Assembly (NCBI GenBank): GCA_028868695.1
Contig: JAGWTZ010000023.1
Span: 1 to 41,842 of the forward strand
Direction of reading: 5' to 3'
Length of the DNA stretch: 41,842 nt
Origin: Alphaproteobacteria bacterium
GTDB lineage: Bacteria > Pseudomonadota > Alphaproteobacteria > Rhizobiales > Aestuariivirgaceae
How positions within the stretch are numbered: the first letter of the stretch is position 1; each line of letters starts with the position of its first letter. Of this stretch, positions 1 to 8,765 are shown one piece after another. The notes under the pieces are model-generated. The model did no database searches. It was not told where the DNA came from and saw only the letters and a program-made list of their open reading frames with translations. The translations under genes were made by a program, and so were the position numbers.

Positions 1-2002
1 CAATCTTGGAAAAATCCGCCACTTCCGCCGTGGCCTCGCGGATGCGATTGAGAAGGCGCAGGCGGTTTTCGCGGAAGGTGGGGTCCGGGTCATTCACGGT
101 GACGCCTTCAAAGAAGGCATCAACCGGCACGCGCAGCTTGGCGATGGCTTTCATCGCGGCCTCGAAATCCTCGGCCTCCACGGCCTTGCGGGCGAGGCTG
201 GAAGCCTGGCTGATGGCGGTGTGCAAAGCCTTCTCCTCGCCCTTGATGAGCTGGCTGGGGTTCACATCGCCACGGTAGGCCTTGCCATCCTTCTTTTCTT
301 CGATGCGCAAAATGTTCGATGCGCGCTTGACGCCGGCGAGCAGATTCTTGCCGTCATCGGTGGCGAGGAAGTTGGAGAGCGCATCGACACGGCGCGTGAC
401 CATCAGCAGATCATCCTGCCCGCCCAGCGAGAACACCGCGTCAATCAAATCATGCCGCGCGCCTTGGTCCTTGAGATAGACTTTCAGGCGATCGGCGAAG
501 AAGGCGAGGAGTTCTTCTCCACCACGGTTCATGGGCACGCGCAGGTTCTTGTCGATGATGATGCGGATCACCCCCAGCGCAGCGCGGCGCAGGGCGTAAG
601 GATCCTTCGAGCCCGTGGGCTTTTCGTCAATCGCCCAGAAGCCCACCAGCGTATCCAGCTTGTCGGCCAGCGCCACGGCCTGGCCAACCCTGGAAACCGG
701 AATGGAATCGCTCGGGCCCTGCGGCTTGTAGTGATCGCGGATGGCGTCGGCCACTTCGGCGTCCACGCCTTGGTCCAGCGCATAATAGCGGCCCATGAGG
801 CCCTGCAATTCGGGGAACTCGCCCACCATGCCGGAGACAAGATCGGCCTTGGCCAGCCTTGCGGCCTGTTTGGCTTTCTCCACATCGGCGCCAATGGTCT
901 TGGCGATTTCGCCGGCCAGCGCCTCGATGCGCTGCACGCGCTCACCTTGCGTGCCCAGCTTGGCGTGGAAGGTGATGGCGTTCAGCTTGGCCAGATTGTC
1001 CGCCAGCGGCACCTTGCGGTCCTGGTCCCAGAAGAACTTGGCGTCACTCAGGCGCGCGGCGATCACCTTGTTGTTGCCGCGGATGATTTCGGCGCCGCCG
1101 TCCGAGGCGATCTGGTTGGAGACGAGAATGTATTTGTTGGCCAGCTTGCCGCCCGGCGCGCGCAAGCAGAAGCATTTCTGGTTGTTCTTGATGGTGGTGA
1201 TGATCACTTCCGGCGGCACGCCGAGGAAGGCCTCGTCAAAAGCGCCCATCAGCACCACGGGCCATTCCACCAGCCCGGCCACTTCCTTGAGCAGGGCCTC
1301 ATCCTCGATCAGTTCGAGGCCTTGGGCCATCGCCAGATTTTTCGCATCATGGCGGATGGCTTCAACACGCGCCTTCTCATCGACGATCACATGGCGCTTG
1401 GCCAAGGCCATGTCATAGTCATCAAAGCGCTTGACGCTGACTTCGCCGGGCGAAAGGAAGCGGTGGCCGCGCGTGGTGTTGCCGCTCTTGATGCCATCCA
1501 CTTCAAGGGGCACCACTTCGCCATCAAAAGTGCAGATGATGGAATGCAGCGGGCGCACCCAGCGCAAGGTGCCAGCACCCCAGCGCATGGATTTGGGCCA
1601 GGGGAAATTGCGGATCACCTGGGGCAGCAATTCGGCCACCACATCAGTTGTGGCGCGGCCGGCTTTCTTGATGGTGGCGATGTAGAACTGGCCCTTCTTG
1701 TCGTCCTGCTTCGTCAGCTGATCCAGCGAAAGGCCGGTTGATTTGAGAAAGCCATCCAGCGCGGCCTGCGGGGCATCAACGCGCGGGCCCTTGCGTTCTT
1801 CCACAGTGTCCCTGGCTTTTTCGGCGAGGCCTTCGATGGCCAGCACCAGGCGGCGCGGCGTTGCGTGCTGGCGCGCACCTTCATAGGTGAGGCCCGCTTC
1901 CACCAAGCCATTGGTGATCAGGCTGCGCAAATCCTCCGCCGCCTTCACTTGCATGCGGGCAGGAATTTCCTCGGAAAACAGTTCAATCAAAAGCTCGGAC
2001 AT
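1..2002 (-). CDS. glyS: glycyl-tRNA synthetase beta subunit (GlyS), last few codons off the left edge
   Basis: This is the beta chain of the bacterial alpha2beta2 glycyl-tRNA synthetase. It carries tRNA recognition, while GlyQ holds the aminoacylation site. The minus-strand frame is open from ATG at 2002 to the window edge (about 667 codons). It begins [18 protein letters not shown], the typical GlyS start, and contains the family segments [34 protein letters not shown] and [14 protein letters not shown]. The last visible residues, EVADFSKI, match the usual GlyS C-terminus, so only about two or three residues plus the stop are missing. It is the last gene of the glyQ-CDGSH-glyS run, 98 bp after the CDGSH gene. 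A hairpin lies in that gap, so glyS may rely on read-through or on its own promoter. Confidence 0.96.
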   Translation of the reverse strand, partial: MSELLIELFSEEIPARMQVKAAEDLRSLITNGLVEAGLTYEGARQHATPRRLVLAIEGLAEKARDTVEERKGPRVDAPQAALDGFLKSTGLSLDQLTKQDDKKGQFYIATIKKAGRATTDVVAELLPQVIRNFPWPKSMRWGAGTLRWVRPLHSIICTFDGEVVPLEVDGIKSGNTTRGHRFLSPGEVSVKRFDDYDMALAKRHVIVDEKARVEAIRHDAKNLAMAQGLELIEDEALLKEVAGLVEWPVVLMGAFDEAFLGVPPEVIITTIKNNQKCFCLRAPGGKLANKYILVSNQIASDGGAEIIRGNNKVIAARLSDAKFFWDQDRKVPLADNLAKLNAITFHAKLGTQGERVQRIEALAGEIAKTIGADVEKAKQAARLAKADLVSGMVGEFPELQGLMGRYYALDQGVDAEVADAIRDHYKPQGPSDSIPVSRVGQAVALADKLDTLVGFWAIDEKPTGSKDPYALRRAALGVIRIIIDKNLRVPMNRGGEELLAFFADRLKVYLKDQGARHDLIDAVFSLGGQDDLLMVTRRVDALSNFLATDDGKNLLAGVKRASNILRIEEKKDGKAYRGDVNPSQLIKGEEKALHTAISQASSLARKAVEAEDFEAAMKAIAKLRVPVDAFFEGVTVNDPDPTFRENRLRLLNRIREATAEVADFSKI

Positions 2003-2051
2003 GGTTGCTGCGATTACCAGCGGAGGCCGCGCTTGTCATCCCGAAATGAAA

Positions 2052-2076
2052 AGCCCCGCCGGGTAAGGGCGGGGCT
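2052..2076 (-). terminator. intrinsic terminator-like hairpin between the CDGSH gene and glyS
   Basis: A perfect 9-bp stem (AGCCCCGCC / GGCGGGGCT) encloses a 7-nt loop. Read on the minus strand it is followed by TTTTCATTT, as in a rho-independent terminator. It lies 24 bp after the CDGSH stop and about 50 bp before the glyS start, so it may attenuate read-through from glyQ into glyS. Confidence 0.6.
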
Positions 2077-2100
2077 GAAACATCGGCATTTGGACGAAGG

Positions 2101-2340
2101 TCAGATCTTCTTGTGGCTGCCGTCGCAGAAGGGCTGGCCCGAAGTCTGCTTGCAGGTGCAGAACCACTTCTCGCCCGATTCTTCGGCCTTCCAGGCCACG
2201 GGCGTGAACTTGCCTTCCTTCTTGTGGCTGCCGTCGCAGAAGGGCTGCGACTTGGATTGGCCGCAGGAGCACCACCAATATTCCTTGCCGGCTTCCACTT
2301 GCACCGGAATGGGGGCCTTGCCCGCAACGTGACCTTTCAT
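2101..2340 (-). CDS. small protein with two CDGSH iron-sulfur domains
   Basis: A 79-residue protein of the CDGSH (mitoNEET-like) family, whose members bind a redox-active 2Fe-2S cluster with three Cys and one His. Two complete motifs are visible: C24-x-C26 ... C35-D-G-S-H39, and C61-x-C63 ... C72-D-G-S-H76. It should therefore bind two clusters within one chain. There is no signal peptide or membrane segment, so it is probably cytosolic. ATG at 2340 is preferred because GAGGAG lies 7 nt upstream; the in-frame ATG at 2346 is too close to that site. It sits between glyQ and glyS on the same strand. The exact role (cluster transfer or redox sensing) cannot be told from sequence. Confidence 0.88.
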   Translation of the reverse strand: MKGHVAGKAPIPVQVEAGKEYWWCSCGQSKSQPFCDGSHKKEGKFTPVAWKAEESGEKWFCTCKQTSGQPFCDGSHKKI

Positions 2341-2403
2341 GCGCATTCTCCTCTAGGATGTGTAACAGCAAGAATTACACAATGAGGAGGAAACCGCAAG
2401 GGG

Positions 2404-3315
2404 TCAAGCTGCCGCACCGCCGCCCGAAGTCTTGCTCCAGGCGAGGCAGCAGGCCTTGGCCAGTTCGCGCACCCGCAGGATATAGGCCTGCCGCTCGGTG
2501 ACGGAGATCACGCCGCGCGCATCCAAAAGGTTGAAGGCGTGGGAGGCCTTGATGCACTGGTCGTAAGCCGGCAGGGCCAGGCGGTGCAGGCCTTCGGTTT
2601 CACCGGCCTGCAGCAGGGCCGCGCATTCCTTCTCGGCATCCTTGAAATGCTGGAGGAGGATTTCCGTGTCGGCGTGTTCAAAGTTGAAGCGGGAATATTC
2701 CTGCTCGGCCTGCAGGAACACATCGCCGTAAGTGATCTTGCCTTCGCCTTCGAGGCCGTTGAAGTTCAGGTCATAGACGTTGTCAACATTCTGCACATAC
2801 ATGGCCAGGCGTTCGAGGCCGTAGGTCAGCTCGCCAGACACTGGCGTGCAATCCAGGCCGCCCACCTGCTGGAAATAGGTGAATTGCGAAACTTCCATGC
2901 CATCGCACCACACTTCCCAGCCCAGGCCCCAGGCGCCCAGCGTGGGGCTTTCCCAGTCGTCTTCCACAAAGCGGATGTCATGCAGTTTCGGGTCGAGGCC
3001 GATGGCCGCCAGCGAGCCGAGATAAAGCTCCTGCAGGTTGGGCGGCGATGGCTTGATGATGACCTGATACTGATAATAGTGCTGCAGCCGGTTGGGGTTT
3101 TCGCCATAGCGGCCATCCTTCGGGCGGCGCGAGGGCTGCACATAGGCCGCGGCCCAGTGCTTCGGCCCTACTGAGCGCAGCGTGGTGGCTGGGTGGAAGG
3201 TGCCGGCACCCACTTCCATGTCATAGGGCTGGAGGATCACACAGCCCTGCTTGGCCCAATAGGCGTGCAGCGTGAGAATCAGGTCCTGGAAGGCTTTGGT
3301 CGGTTGAAGGCTCAT
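2404..3315 (-). CDS. glyQ: glycyl-tRNA synthetase alpha subunit (GlyQ)
   Basis: This 303-residue catalytic alpha subunit is a class II synthetase that activates glycine and charges tRNA-Gly together with GlyS. The sequence is highly characteristic: [17 protein letters not shown] near the N-terminus, then [38 protein letters not shown] and [20 protein letters not shown]. Length matches the family. The frame stays open upstream to 3627, but that extension is low-complexity and unlike GlyQ, so ATG at 3315 ([12 protein letters not shown]) is the better start. It is the first gene of the glyQ-CDGSH-glyS set and diverges from the secreted-protein gene at 3464. Confidence 0.97.
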   Translation of the reverse strand: MSLQPTKAFQDLILTLHAYWAKQGCVILQPYDMEVGAGTFHPATTLRSVGPKHWAAAYVQPSRRPKDGRYGENPNRLQHYYQYQVIIKPSPPNLQELYLGSLAAIGLDPKLHDIRFVEDDWESPTLGAWGLGWEVWCDGMEVSQFTYFQQVGGLDCTPVSGELTYGLERLAMYVQNVDNVYDLNFNGLEGEGKITYGDVFLQAEQEYSRFNFEHADTEILLQHFKDAEKECAALLQAGETEGLHRLALPAYDQCIKASHAFNLLDARGVISVTERQAYILRVRELAKACCLAWSKTSGGGAAA

Positions 3316-3409
3316 GGGCGCGGAATAGAGGAGTGCGGCGCTGCCGTCAAACACCTGCCCCTTGGCAGGATTGGGCATTGGCAGTGGAAAGGCGGCATTT
3401 TCCGGCGCG

Positions 3410-3424
3410 TTAACCATAGTTAAC
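3410..3424. promoter_or_regulatory. TTAACCAT motif, possible CtrA half-site
   Basis: TTAACCAT at 3410-3417 is followed by a second TTAAC at 3420-3424. TTAACCAT is a described half-site form of the box for CtrA, the alphaproteobacterial cell-cycle regulator. The spacing between the two TTAA elements is 6, not the usual 7, so it is not a full box. It lies in the glyQ / secreted-protein divergent region, about 40 bp before the 3464 start. Regulation is inferred from the motif alone. Confidence 0.35.
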
Positions 3425-3463
3425 ACTTTACTAACAGACTGTGCCAATGCAGGATGCGTGGCG

Positions 3464-3877
3464 ATGCGGCGCTTTAACAAAATCGGGTTTGTCATGCGTA
3501 ATCTTGCAATTGGAAAACTGGGCGGCTTTGGTTTGGCGCTTGGCCTTCTGGCCGCCGCCCCGGCGCAAGCCGCAGGCTTCATGAGCTGCGACCAGATCGC
3601 CACCGCTGCCGCCGACCAGGCCAGCAAGGACCAGCTTCAGCCGGCAGGTGATTTTGAGGGCACGGTGCCGGGCAAGGTGCTGGTGTTCGCTGCTGGGCAG
3701 AAATTCTACATGCCGGCCAAGCCTGCGGATGACCGCAGCTTTGCCTCCGCCTCGGTGTGGCAGCGCATGCGTGATTGGAACACCGCCTATTCAGACGCTT
3801 TCTGGCGCTGCAAGCACCCGGACCTGGCGGACAATTCCGAAACCATCATCATCCCCCTGCCACCCGTGCACAAATAA
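3464..3877 (+). CDS. small secreted protein of unknown function
   Basis: A 137-residue protein with a clear signal peptide: a basic N-terminus ([18 protein letters not shown]), a hydrophobic Gly/Leu/Ala core, and AQA before the mature [10 protein letters not shown]. The mature part is about 100 residues, has two cysteines and ends in [12 protein letters not shown]. It is predicted to be periplasmic. I recognise no domain. ATG at 3464 is chosen because AGGA lies 9 nt upstream; ATG at 3494 is an alternative that also keeps a signal peptide. It converges on ispB across a shared hairpin terminator. Confidence 0.7.
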   Translation: MRRFNKIGFVMRNLAIGKLGGFGLALGLLAAAPAQAAGFMSCDQIATAAADQASKDQLQPAGDFEGTVPGKVLVFAAGQKFYMPAKPADDRSFASASVWQRMRDWNTAYSDAFWRCKHPDLADNSETIIIPLPPVHK

Positions 3878-3900
3878 AACAGGGCAGGCGCCCAAATGAA

Positions 3901-3931
3901 AAAGGCCCGCGCCAATTGGCCGGGCCTTTTT
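3901..3931. terminator. bidirectional intrinsic terminator
   Basis: A perfect 9-bp stem (AAAGGCCCG / CGGGCCTTT) with an 11-nt loop is flanked by A-runs on the left and T-runs on the right. It lies between the convergent secreted-protein gene (stop 3877) and ispB (stop 3950), so it can end transcripts from both sides. Confidence 0.8.
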
Positions 3932-3949
3932 GTTTGTGCTTTGCGCTGT

Positions 3950-4969
3950 TCAGTAGGCGCGTGAGATGCAGAAGGCAACGGCTTCGGTCAGAGCCGCTTT
4001 CCACTCACTGTCAGGGAAAATGGCCAGGGCATCAACGGCGATCGAACCATAGTGGCGGGCGCGTTCGATGGTGTCATTGAGTGCGCCATGGCGCTCCATC
4101 AGCTTGGTGGCGTAGATCAAGTCATCATCCGCCTGGTCGCCCTTTTCCATGACGCGCTGCCAGAAGGCGCGCTCCTTGGCTTCGCCGCGGCGGTAGGACA
4201 GCACGACCGGAAGGGTGATCTTGCGCTCGCGGAAATCATCGCCCACCGATTTGCCAAGCTCGGCCTGCTTGCCGGAATAATCCAGCGCGTCATCGACCAG
4301 CTGGAAGGCGATGCCAAGGTTGCGGCCATAGGAATCCAGCGCCTCTTGCTCCTTGCGCGGGCGTGCCGCGATCACCCCGCCCACCCGGGCGGCAGCCTGG
4401 AACAGGGCGGCGGTCTTGGCGCCCACCACCTTGAGATAGGCATCTTCTGTCGTTGAGGTGTCTTGCGACACGGAAAGCTGCAGCACCTCGCCTTCGGCAA
4501 TGGTGCAGGCAGCGTCGGACAGGATGCGCAGGCATTCAAGGCTGCCGGTTTCCACCATCATCTTGAAGGCCTGGCCCAACAGATAATCGCCCACCAGAAC
4601 CGAGGCCTGGTTGCCCCAGATGACGCGGGCGGCTTCCTTGCCGCGGCGCATGTCGCTTTCATCCACCACGTCGTCATGGAGCAGGGTTGCCGTGTGCATG
4701 AATTCCACCGACATGGCGAGCTTCAGGTGATGCAGGCCGCCATAGCCGCACATGCGCGCGGCGGCCACCGTCAGCATCGGGCGGATGCGCTTGCCGCCGG
4801 AATTGATCAGGTGCCCGGCCAGTTCGGGAATCAGCTCCACATGGCTCTGGGCCTTTTCGAGAATGAACTCATTGACCAGCGCCATGTCCGCAGCCGTGAG
4901 TTTAACCAGGTTGTCCAAACTGGCCTTCGGCTTCTCACCGCTGCCGTCAAAGGCGATCACGATACCCAT
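3950..4969 (-). CDS. ispB: long-chain polyprenyl diphosphate synthase (octaprenyl/decaprenyl type)
   Basis: This 339-residue trans-prenyltransferase condenses isopentenyl diphosphate to make the ubiquinone side-chain precursor. Visible motifs are GGKRIRP (58-64), the first aspartate-rich motif LLHDDVVDESD with D99, D100 and D103, and the second, LVDDALD, with D226, D227 and D230. The residue five positions before D99 is a small Ala, as expected for long products; the exact C40 or C50 chain length cannot be told. ATG at 4969 is supported by AAGGA 8 nt upstream. It diverges from the TrmN6-like methyltransferase gene. Confidence 0.93.
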   Translation of the reverse strand: MGIVIAFDGSGEKPKASLDNLVKLTAADMALVNEFILEKAQSHVELIPELAGHLINSGGKRIRPMLTVAAARMCGYGGLHHLKLAMSVEFMHTATLLHDDVVDESDMRRGKEAARVIWGNQASVLVGDYLLGQAFKMMVETGSLECLRILSDAACTIAEGEVLQLSVSQDTSTTEDAYLKVVGAKTAALFQAAARVGGVIAARPRKEQEALDSYGRNLGIAFQLVDDALDYSGKQAELGKSVGDDFRERKITLPVVLSYRRGEAKERAFWQRVMEKGDQADDDLIYATKLMERHGALNDTIERARHYGSIAVDALAIFPDSEWKAALTEAVAFCISRAY

Positions 4970-5078
4970 CTACAGTTCCTTTTTGTCTTACTATGCCGGG
5001 GCTTAGGCCATTCTGCGAAGGTGGCGCATTGCCGCTGGCACCGGACATGATATTCCGGTAACCGTTCGATAACCATAG

Positions 5079-5915
5079 ATGTTTAGTTTGGGGTGGATGG
5101 AATTGGCCACTGAACTTTCCCCCACTGCGCAAGCCCGCACTGCCTCGGCAGCGGCGGTGCCTGCCTCCATGACGGACGATGCCTTCCTGGGCGGCCGGTT
5201 GCAGATCCTGCAACCTGAAAAGGGTTACCGCGCCGGCATTGACGCGGTGTTTCTGGCCGCCGCCATTCCCGTGGCGGAGGGGGAAACGGTTTTCGAGGCC
5301 GGCATCGGTGCCGGCGTGGCCTCGCTTTGCCTTTTGTCGCGCAGCCCCACGGCCCATGTGACGGGCATTGAATCCAACACCCGCTATGCCGTGCTGTGCG
5401 AGCAGAACGCCAAGCGCAACAATTTTGCCCGGGCGCTGCGCGTCATCCATGCGGATGTGAAGGATGCGATGCGCCGCGATCTCGCCAACATGCCGGAACA
5501 CGGCTCATTCTCGCATGCCTTCGCCAACCCGCCCTTCTTCGATGAAGGCAAGGTGACGGCCTCGCCCTCGCTTCTCAAGGCACAGGCGCATGCCTTTGGG
5601 CCGGATGACCTGGAACTTTGGATCAAGCTGTTGCATTCGATGGTGACAATGCGCGGCACCGTCACCCTCATCCACCGCGCCGAGACGCTGGGCAAGCTGC
5701 TTACCTCGATGGAAAGCAAGTTCGGCGACATCCGGGTGGCTCCGCTTTATGCCCGCGAAGGCTCGGCTGCCTCGCGTGTCATCGTGCAAGGTGTCAAAGG
5801 CTCGCGCGCGCCGATGCAGCTTTTGCCCGGCCTGGTTTTGCACAATGAGGACAACAGCTTCACCCTGGATGCCGAGGCTGTGCTGCGCGAGGGTGCAACC
5901 TGGCGGTTGCGCTAG
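5079..5915 (+). CDS. TrmN6-like tRNA1(Val) adenine-N6 methyltransferase family protein
   Basis: A class I SAM-dependent methyltransferase of the TrmN6/YfiC type (COG4123), a family that includes the enzyme methylating A37 of tRNA1(Val). Family signs are LGGRLQILQPEKGYRAGIDAV near the start, the SAM-binding segment VFEAGIGAGVASL, the acidic end of strand two in VTGIES, and the N6-adenine signature NPPF in ANPPFFDEG. The start is uncertain: ATG at 5079 has no ribosome site, whereas in-frame ATG at 5097 follows GGGG, and the conserved region begins only near residue 31. A 36-bp gap to the S49 gene suggests co-transcription. The target RNA is inferred from the family. Confidence 0.82.
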   Translation: MFSLGWMELATELSPTAQARTASAAAVPASMTDDAFLGGRLQILQPEKGYRAGIDAVFLAAAIPVAEGETVFEAGIGAGVASLCLLSRSPTAHVTGIESNTRYAVLCEQNAKRNNFARALRVIHADVKDAMRRDLANMPEHGSFSHAFANPPFFDEGKVTASPSLLKAQAHAFGPDDLELWIKLLHSMVTMRGTVTLIHRAETLGKLLTSMESKFGDIRVAPLYAREGSAASRVIVQGVKGSRAPMQLLPGLVLHNEDNSFTLDAEAVLREGATWRLR

Positions 5916-5951
5916 CTTGATCAGGCGGCATACAGCGCCTATCTCTCGTCC

Positions 5952-6788
5952 ATGTTCAAGCGCCTGAAGCGGCTGTTCCGCAAATCCCGCCCCATCATCC
6001 ATGTCGTGCGCCTGGAAGGGGCCATCATGTCTGGCCGCGGGCCCGCCGCCAGCCTCAATGACAAGGCGCTGGAGCCCATTCTCGCCAAAGCCTTCCGCAA
6101 GGGTGTTGCCGCGGTGGCGCTGGCCATCAATTGCCCCGGCGGCTCGCCCGTGCAATCGGCGCTGATTGGGGCGCGCATCCGCCAACTGGCCGCCGAAAAG
6201 CAAATTCCGGTTCTGGCCTTCTGCGAGGATGTGGCGGCCTCGGGCGGCTATTGGCTGGCCTGCGCCGCCGATGAAATCTATGCGGACGAAAATTCCATCA
6301 TCGGTTCAATCGGCGTGATCTCCGGGTCTTTCGGCTTTCCCAAGGCGCTGGCCAAGCTGGGCGTGGAACGGCGGGTTTATACGGCGGGGGATTCGAAAAG
6401 CACCAATGACCCCTTCAAGCCGGAAAACCCCAGGGAAGTTGCCCGGCTGAAAGGCCTGCTTGGCGAGATCCATGACAGCTTCAAGGCCATGGTGCGCGAG
6501 CGCCGCGCCGGCAAATTGAAGGCGGATGAGAAAACCCTGTTCGACGGCAGTTTCTGGACCGGGCGCAAGGCGCTGGAACTTGGCCTGGTGGATGGGCTGG
6601 GGCACCGCAACGAAATTCTCAAGCAGCGCTTTGGCGAGAATGCCGAGATTGACGAAATGTCTCCCGCCAAGCCCTTTGCGGCGCGGCTTTTCGGCCTGGG
6701 CAGCCGCCATGCTTTGGCCACAGAGTTAACAGACAGTTTCTTAACGGCAATCGAACAACGCGCCTTGTGGCAGCGTTTCGGCTTGTGA
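5952..6788 (+). CDS. S49 family serine peptidase (SppA/SohB-like)
   Basis: A 278-residue protein of the signal-peptide-peptidase A family, which uses a Ser-Lys dyad. The proposed nucleophile is S97 in EDVAASGGYWLACAADEIYA, with the general-base lysine K149 in AGDSKSTNDPF; INCPGGSP and GSIGVIS are also typical. At this length it is the short single-domain form, not the double-domain 67K SppA. The N-terminus is basic (MFKRLKRLFRKSRP) but has no obvious membrane segment, so it could be cytosolic or peripherally membrane-bound. No good Shine-Dalgarno is seen at 5952. It lies in a same-strand run with the preceding methyltransferase and the small membrane protein. Confidence 0.9.
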   Translation: MFKRLKRLFRKSRPIIHVVRLEGAIMSGRGPAASLNDKALEPILAKAFRKGVAAVALAINCPGGSPVQSALIGARIRQLAAEKQIPVLAFCEDVAASGGYWLACAADEIYADENSIIGSIGVISGSFGFPKALAKLGVERRVYTAGDSKSTNDPFKPENPREVARLKGLLGEIHDSFKAMVRERRAGKLKADEKTLFDGSFWTGRKALELGLVDGLGHRNEILKQRFGENAEIDEMSPAKPFAARLFGLGSRHALATELTDSFLTAIEQRALWQRFGL

Positions 6789-6816
6789 TAGCCTGTGCCG
6801 GATAGAGGAGAGAACC

Positions 6817-7002
6817 ATGAGTTTTCTGCGTAACGTTGTGATGCTGGGGCTGGGCCTGCTGGTGGTGAAAACCGTGCAGCGCGCCATCGAAAACGCCGAA
6901 GCCCAGCGCGTGAAGGTGAAGGCCAAGGCTGATGACGTGGCCGCCAAGATGCCCAAGCTGAAGCTGGACCCTGTGACCGGCGTCTATCGCCCTGAAGCGT
7001 GA
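6817..7002 (+). CDS. small single-span membrane protein, unknown function
   Basis: A 61-residue protein with one N-terminal hydrophobic segment (VVMLGLGLLVV), then a charged Lys/Ala/Glu-rich helix and the tail LDPVTGVYRPEA. GAGGAG lies 8 nt before the ATG at 6817. Its stop overlaps the GTG start of the next methyltransferase (GTGA at 6999-7002), which implies translational coupling. I do not recognise the family. Confidence 0.75.
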   Translation: MSFLRNVVMLGLGLLVVKTVQRAIENAEAQRVKVKAKADDVAAKMPKLKLDPVTGVYRPEA

Positions 7003-7637
7003 GCACTGACGTTGAACACCGGCTGGCGCAGGTTTATGGCGCCAGCAACTCCTCGGCCCTGTCGCAAACCTATGATGACTGGGCCGCCAGCTATGATGAA
7101 GACATGCTGGCCACGGGCTATGCCCACCCCGCCGTGATTTGCGGCCTCACCGCGCGCTATGTTCCGCATTTGGCATCACCCATTCTCGATGCAGGCGTGG
7201 GCACCGGCAACATCGGCCAATTGCTCCACACCATCGGCTATTCCAACCTTGTGGGCCTCGACATGTCCCCCGGCATGCTGGCCAGGGCGAAGGCGCGCGG
7301 CGTTTATGCCAGCCTGCTGCAGGGTGTGCTGGGCGAAAGGCTGGATCTGCCCAGCGCGTCACATGACGCGATGATTTCCACCGGAACCTTCACCACGGGC
7401 CATGCCCCGGCTGCCGCGTTTGATGAATTGGCCCGGGTGGTGCGCCCGGGCGGGCATTTGATTTTCACGGTGGGGACCACGGTTTGGGTTGAAAACGGCT
7501 TTCACACCAAACTGGCCAGCCTTTGTGCGCAAGGCGTTTTGCGGCCCGTTTGGGAAAGCCCAATCTATCACCCCATGCCCCATTCCAAGACGGAAGCGCA
7601 TTTCACCACCCGCGCGCATGTCTATCAGCGGGTTTGA
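6999..7637 (+). CDS. class I SAM-dependent methyltransferase, METTL27-like
   Basis: A 212-residue methyltransferase. Motif I is ILDAGVGTGNIG, with the acidic residue after strand two in VGLDMSPGML and a post-motif LARVVRPGGHLIFTVG. The N-terminal YDDWAASYDEDMLATGYAHP resembles the METTL27 (WBSCR27) group; its substrate is not known to me. The start is GTG at 6999, overlapping the stop of the small membrane protein by four bases. It converges on ppa with a 34-bp gap. Confidence 0.82.
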   Translation: MSTDVEHRLAQVYGASNSSALSQTYDDWAASYDEDMLATGYAHPAVICGLTARYVPHLASPILDAGVGTGNIGQLLHTIGYSNLVGLDMSPGMLARAKARGVYASLLQGVLGERLDLPSASHDAMISTGTFTTGHAPAAAFDELARVVRPGGHLIFTVGTTVWVENGFHTKLASLCAQGVLRPVWESPIYHPMPHSKTEAHFTTRAHVYQRV

Positions 7638-7671
7638 AGGCCTGGGCAGCGGCTGAAACCGCGCCCGCGGG

Positions 7672-8205
7672 CTACTTGGCCTTCTGGGCGCGTTCCAGGC
7701 CCTGCATGATCAGCTTTTCAGCCTCAATGGCGTTGCCCCAGCCTAGAACCTTCACCCATTTGCCGGGCTCCAGATCCTTGTAGTGCTCAAAGAAATGCTC
7801 GATCTGCTTGATGGTGATGTCTGGCAGGTCGAGGTAGTTGTGCACGTTCTCATAACGGCGGGTGAGCTTGGGCACCGGCACGGCGATCACCTTTTCGTCA
7901 AGCCCGGCCTCATCCTGCATTTTCAGAACGCCCACCGGCTTGCAGGCCACCACGGCGCCGGGAATGATGGCGCGGGCATTGGCGATAAGCACGTCCACCG
8001 GGTCGCCGTCATCGGAGAGGGTGTGGGGGATGAAGCCATAGTTCCCGGGATAGCGCATCGAGGTGTAGAGGAACCGGTCCACCACCAGGGTTCCGGCCGC
8101 CTTGTCCATCTCATATTTGATCGGCTCGCCGCCCACCGGCACTTCAACAATCACGTTGATTTCCTTGGGAAGGTTCTTACCGGCGGAGATGGCATCGATG
8201 CGCAT
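7672..8205 (-). CDS. ppa: inorganic pyrophosphatase, family I
   Basis: This cytosolic 177-residue enzyme hydrolyses pyrophosphate and so pulls biosynthetic reactions forward. The family I signature DGDPVD is at D66-D71; [20 protein letters not shown], the metal-site region, and KYEMDK near the N-terminus are also present. Length matches the bacterial enzyme. ATG at 8205 follows AGGA with 8-nt spacing; the frame is open further upstream but the extension is not PPase-like. It diverges from the FucU-like gene. Confidence 0.96.
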   Translation of the reverse strand: MRIDAISAGKNLPKEINVIVEVPVGGEPIKYEMDKAAGTLVVDRFLYTSMRYPGNYGFIPHTLSDDGDPVDVLIANARAIIPGAVVACKPVGVLKMQDEAGLDEKVIAVPVPKLTRRYENVHNYLDLPDITIKQIEHFFEHYKDLEPGKWVKVLGWGNAIEAEKLIMQGLERAQKAK

Positions 8206-8303
8206 GGCGGGGTTCCTGTTGCTGTCAAACAGCATTCCTATCGCAGTTTGCAAATTTGATGAAGGCTGAATAGTGTCTGCCCAAAAGAAGTTGGGAGGTT
8301 TGC

Positions 8304-8762
8304 TTGCTGAAATCTGTACATCCGCTGCTGAATGCCGAGGTTCTCTATGCCATGCGGCAAATGGGCCATGGTGATGACCTGGTGATCGCCGACACCAACT
8401 TCCCGGCTGAAACGGTTGCACGGGAGACCACTTTTGGGCGGCTTTTGCGCATAGATGCCGACTTGCCTGGCACCGTGCGGGCCGTCTTGTCGCAATTTCC
8501 GCTTGATACCTTCGTGGACAACGCCGCCCGGAGGATGGAGGTGGTGGGCAAACCCGCTGAAGTGCTGCCCATTCATGCCGAAGTGCAGAGGGAAATTGAT
8601 GCGGCAGAAGGGGCGGGCAAATTCAAGCTGGTGGGTGTTGAGCGCTTTGCCTTTTACGAGGCGGCCAAAAAATCATTTGCGGTGATCCAGGCCCATGAGC
8701 GGCGCTTCTATGGCTGCTTCATCTTCAAGATGGGCGTCATCCCGCCTGAGCAGGGCTTCTGA
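8304..8762 (+). CDS. RbsD/FucU family sugar mutarotase, FucU-like
   Basis: A 152-residue protein of the RbsD/FucU family, which interconverts sugar anomers (L-fucose mutarotase or D-ribose pyranase). The segment [15 protein letters not shown] near the start and the C-terminal [16 protein letters not shown] resemble FucU more than RbsD. The start is TTG at 8304, supported by GGAGG 5 nt upstream. Its stop is 3 nt before the ribokinase ATG, so the two are co-translated and probably feed one sugar into phosphorylation. No sugar transporter or fucose genes are nearby, so the real sugar is unknown. Confidence 0.85.
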   Translation: MLKSVHPLLNAEVLYAMRQMGHGDDLVIADTNFPAETVARETTFGRLLRIDADLPGTVRAVLSQFPLDTFVDNAARRMEVVGKPAEVLPIHAEVQREIDAAEGAGKFKLVGVERFAFYEAAKKSFAVIQAHERRFYGCFIFKMGVIPPEQGF

Positions 8763-8765
8763 GCC

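Noticed and set aside
221-1741. 506-codon open frame on the plus strand
   Set aside because: It lies opposite glyS and its protein is His/Gly/Ala-rich without family resemblance, as expected for an antisense shadow in GC-rich DNA.
3316-3627. N-terminal extension of glyQ
   Set aside because: The extra 104 residues are low complexity and overlap a divergent gene; GlyQ proteins begin where ATG 3315 places the start.
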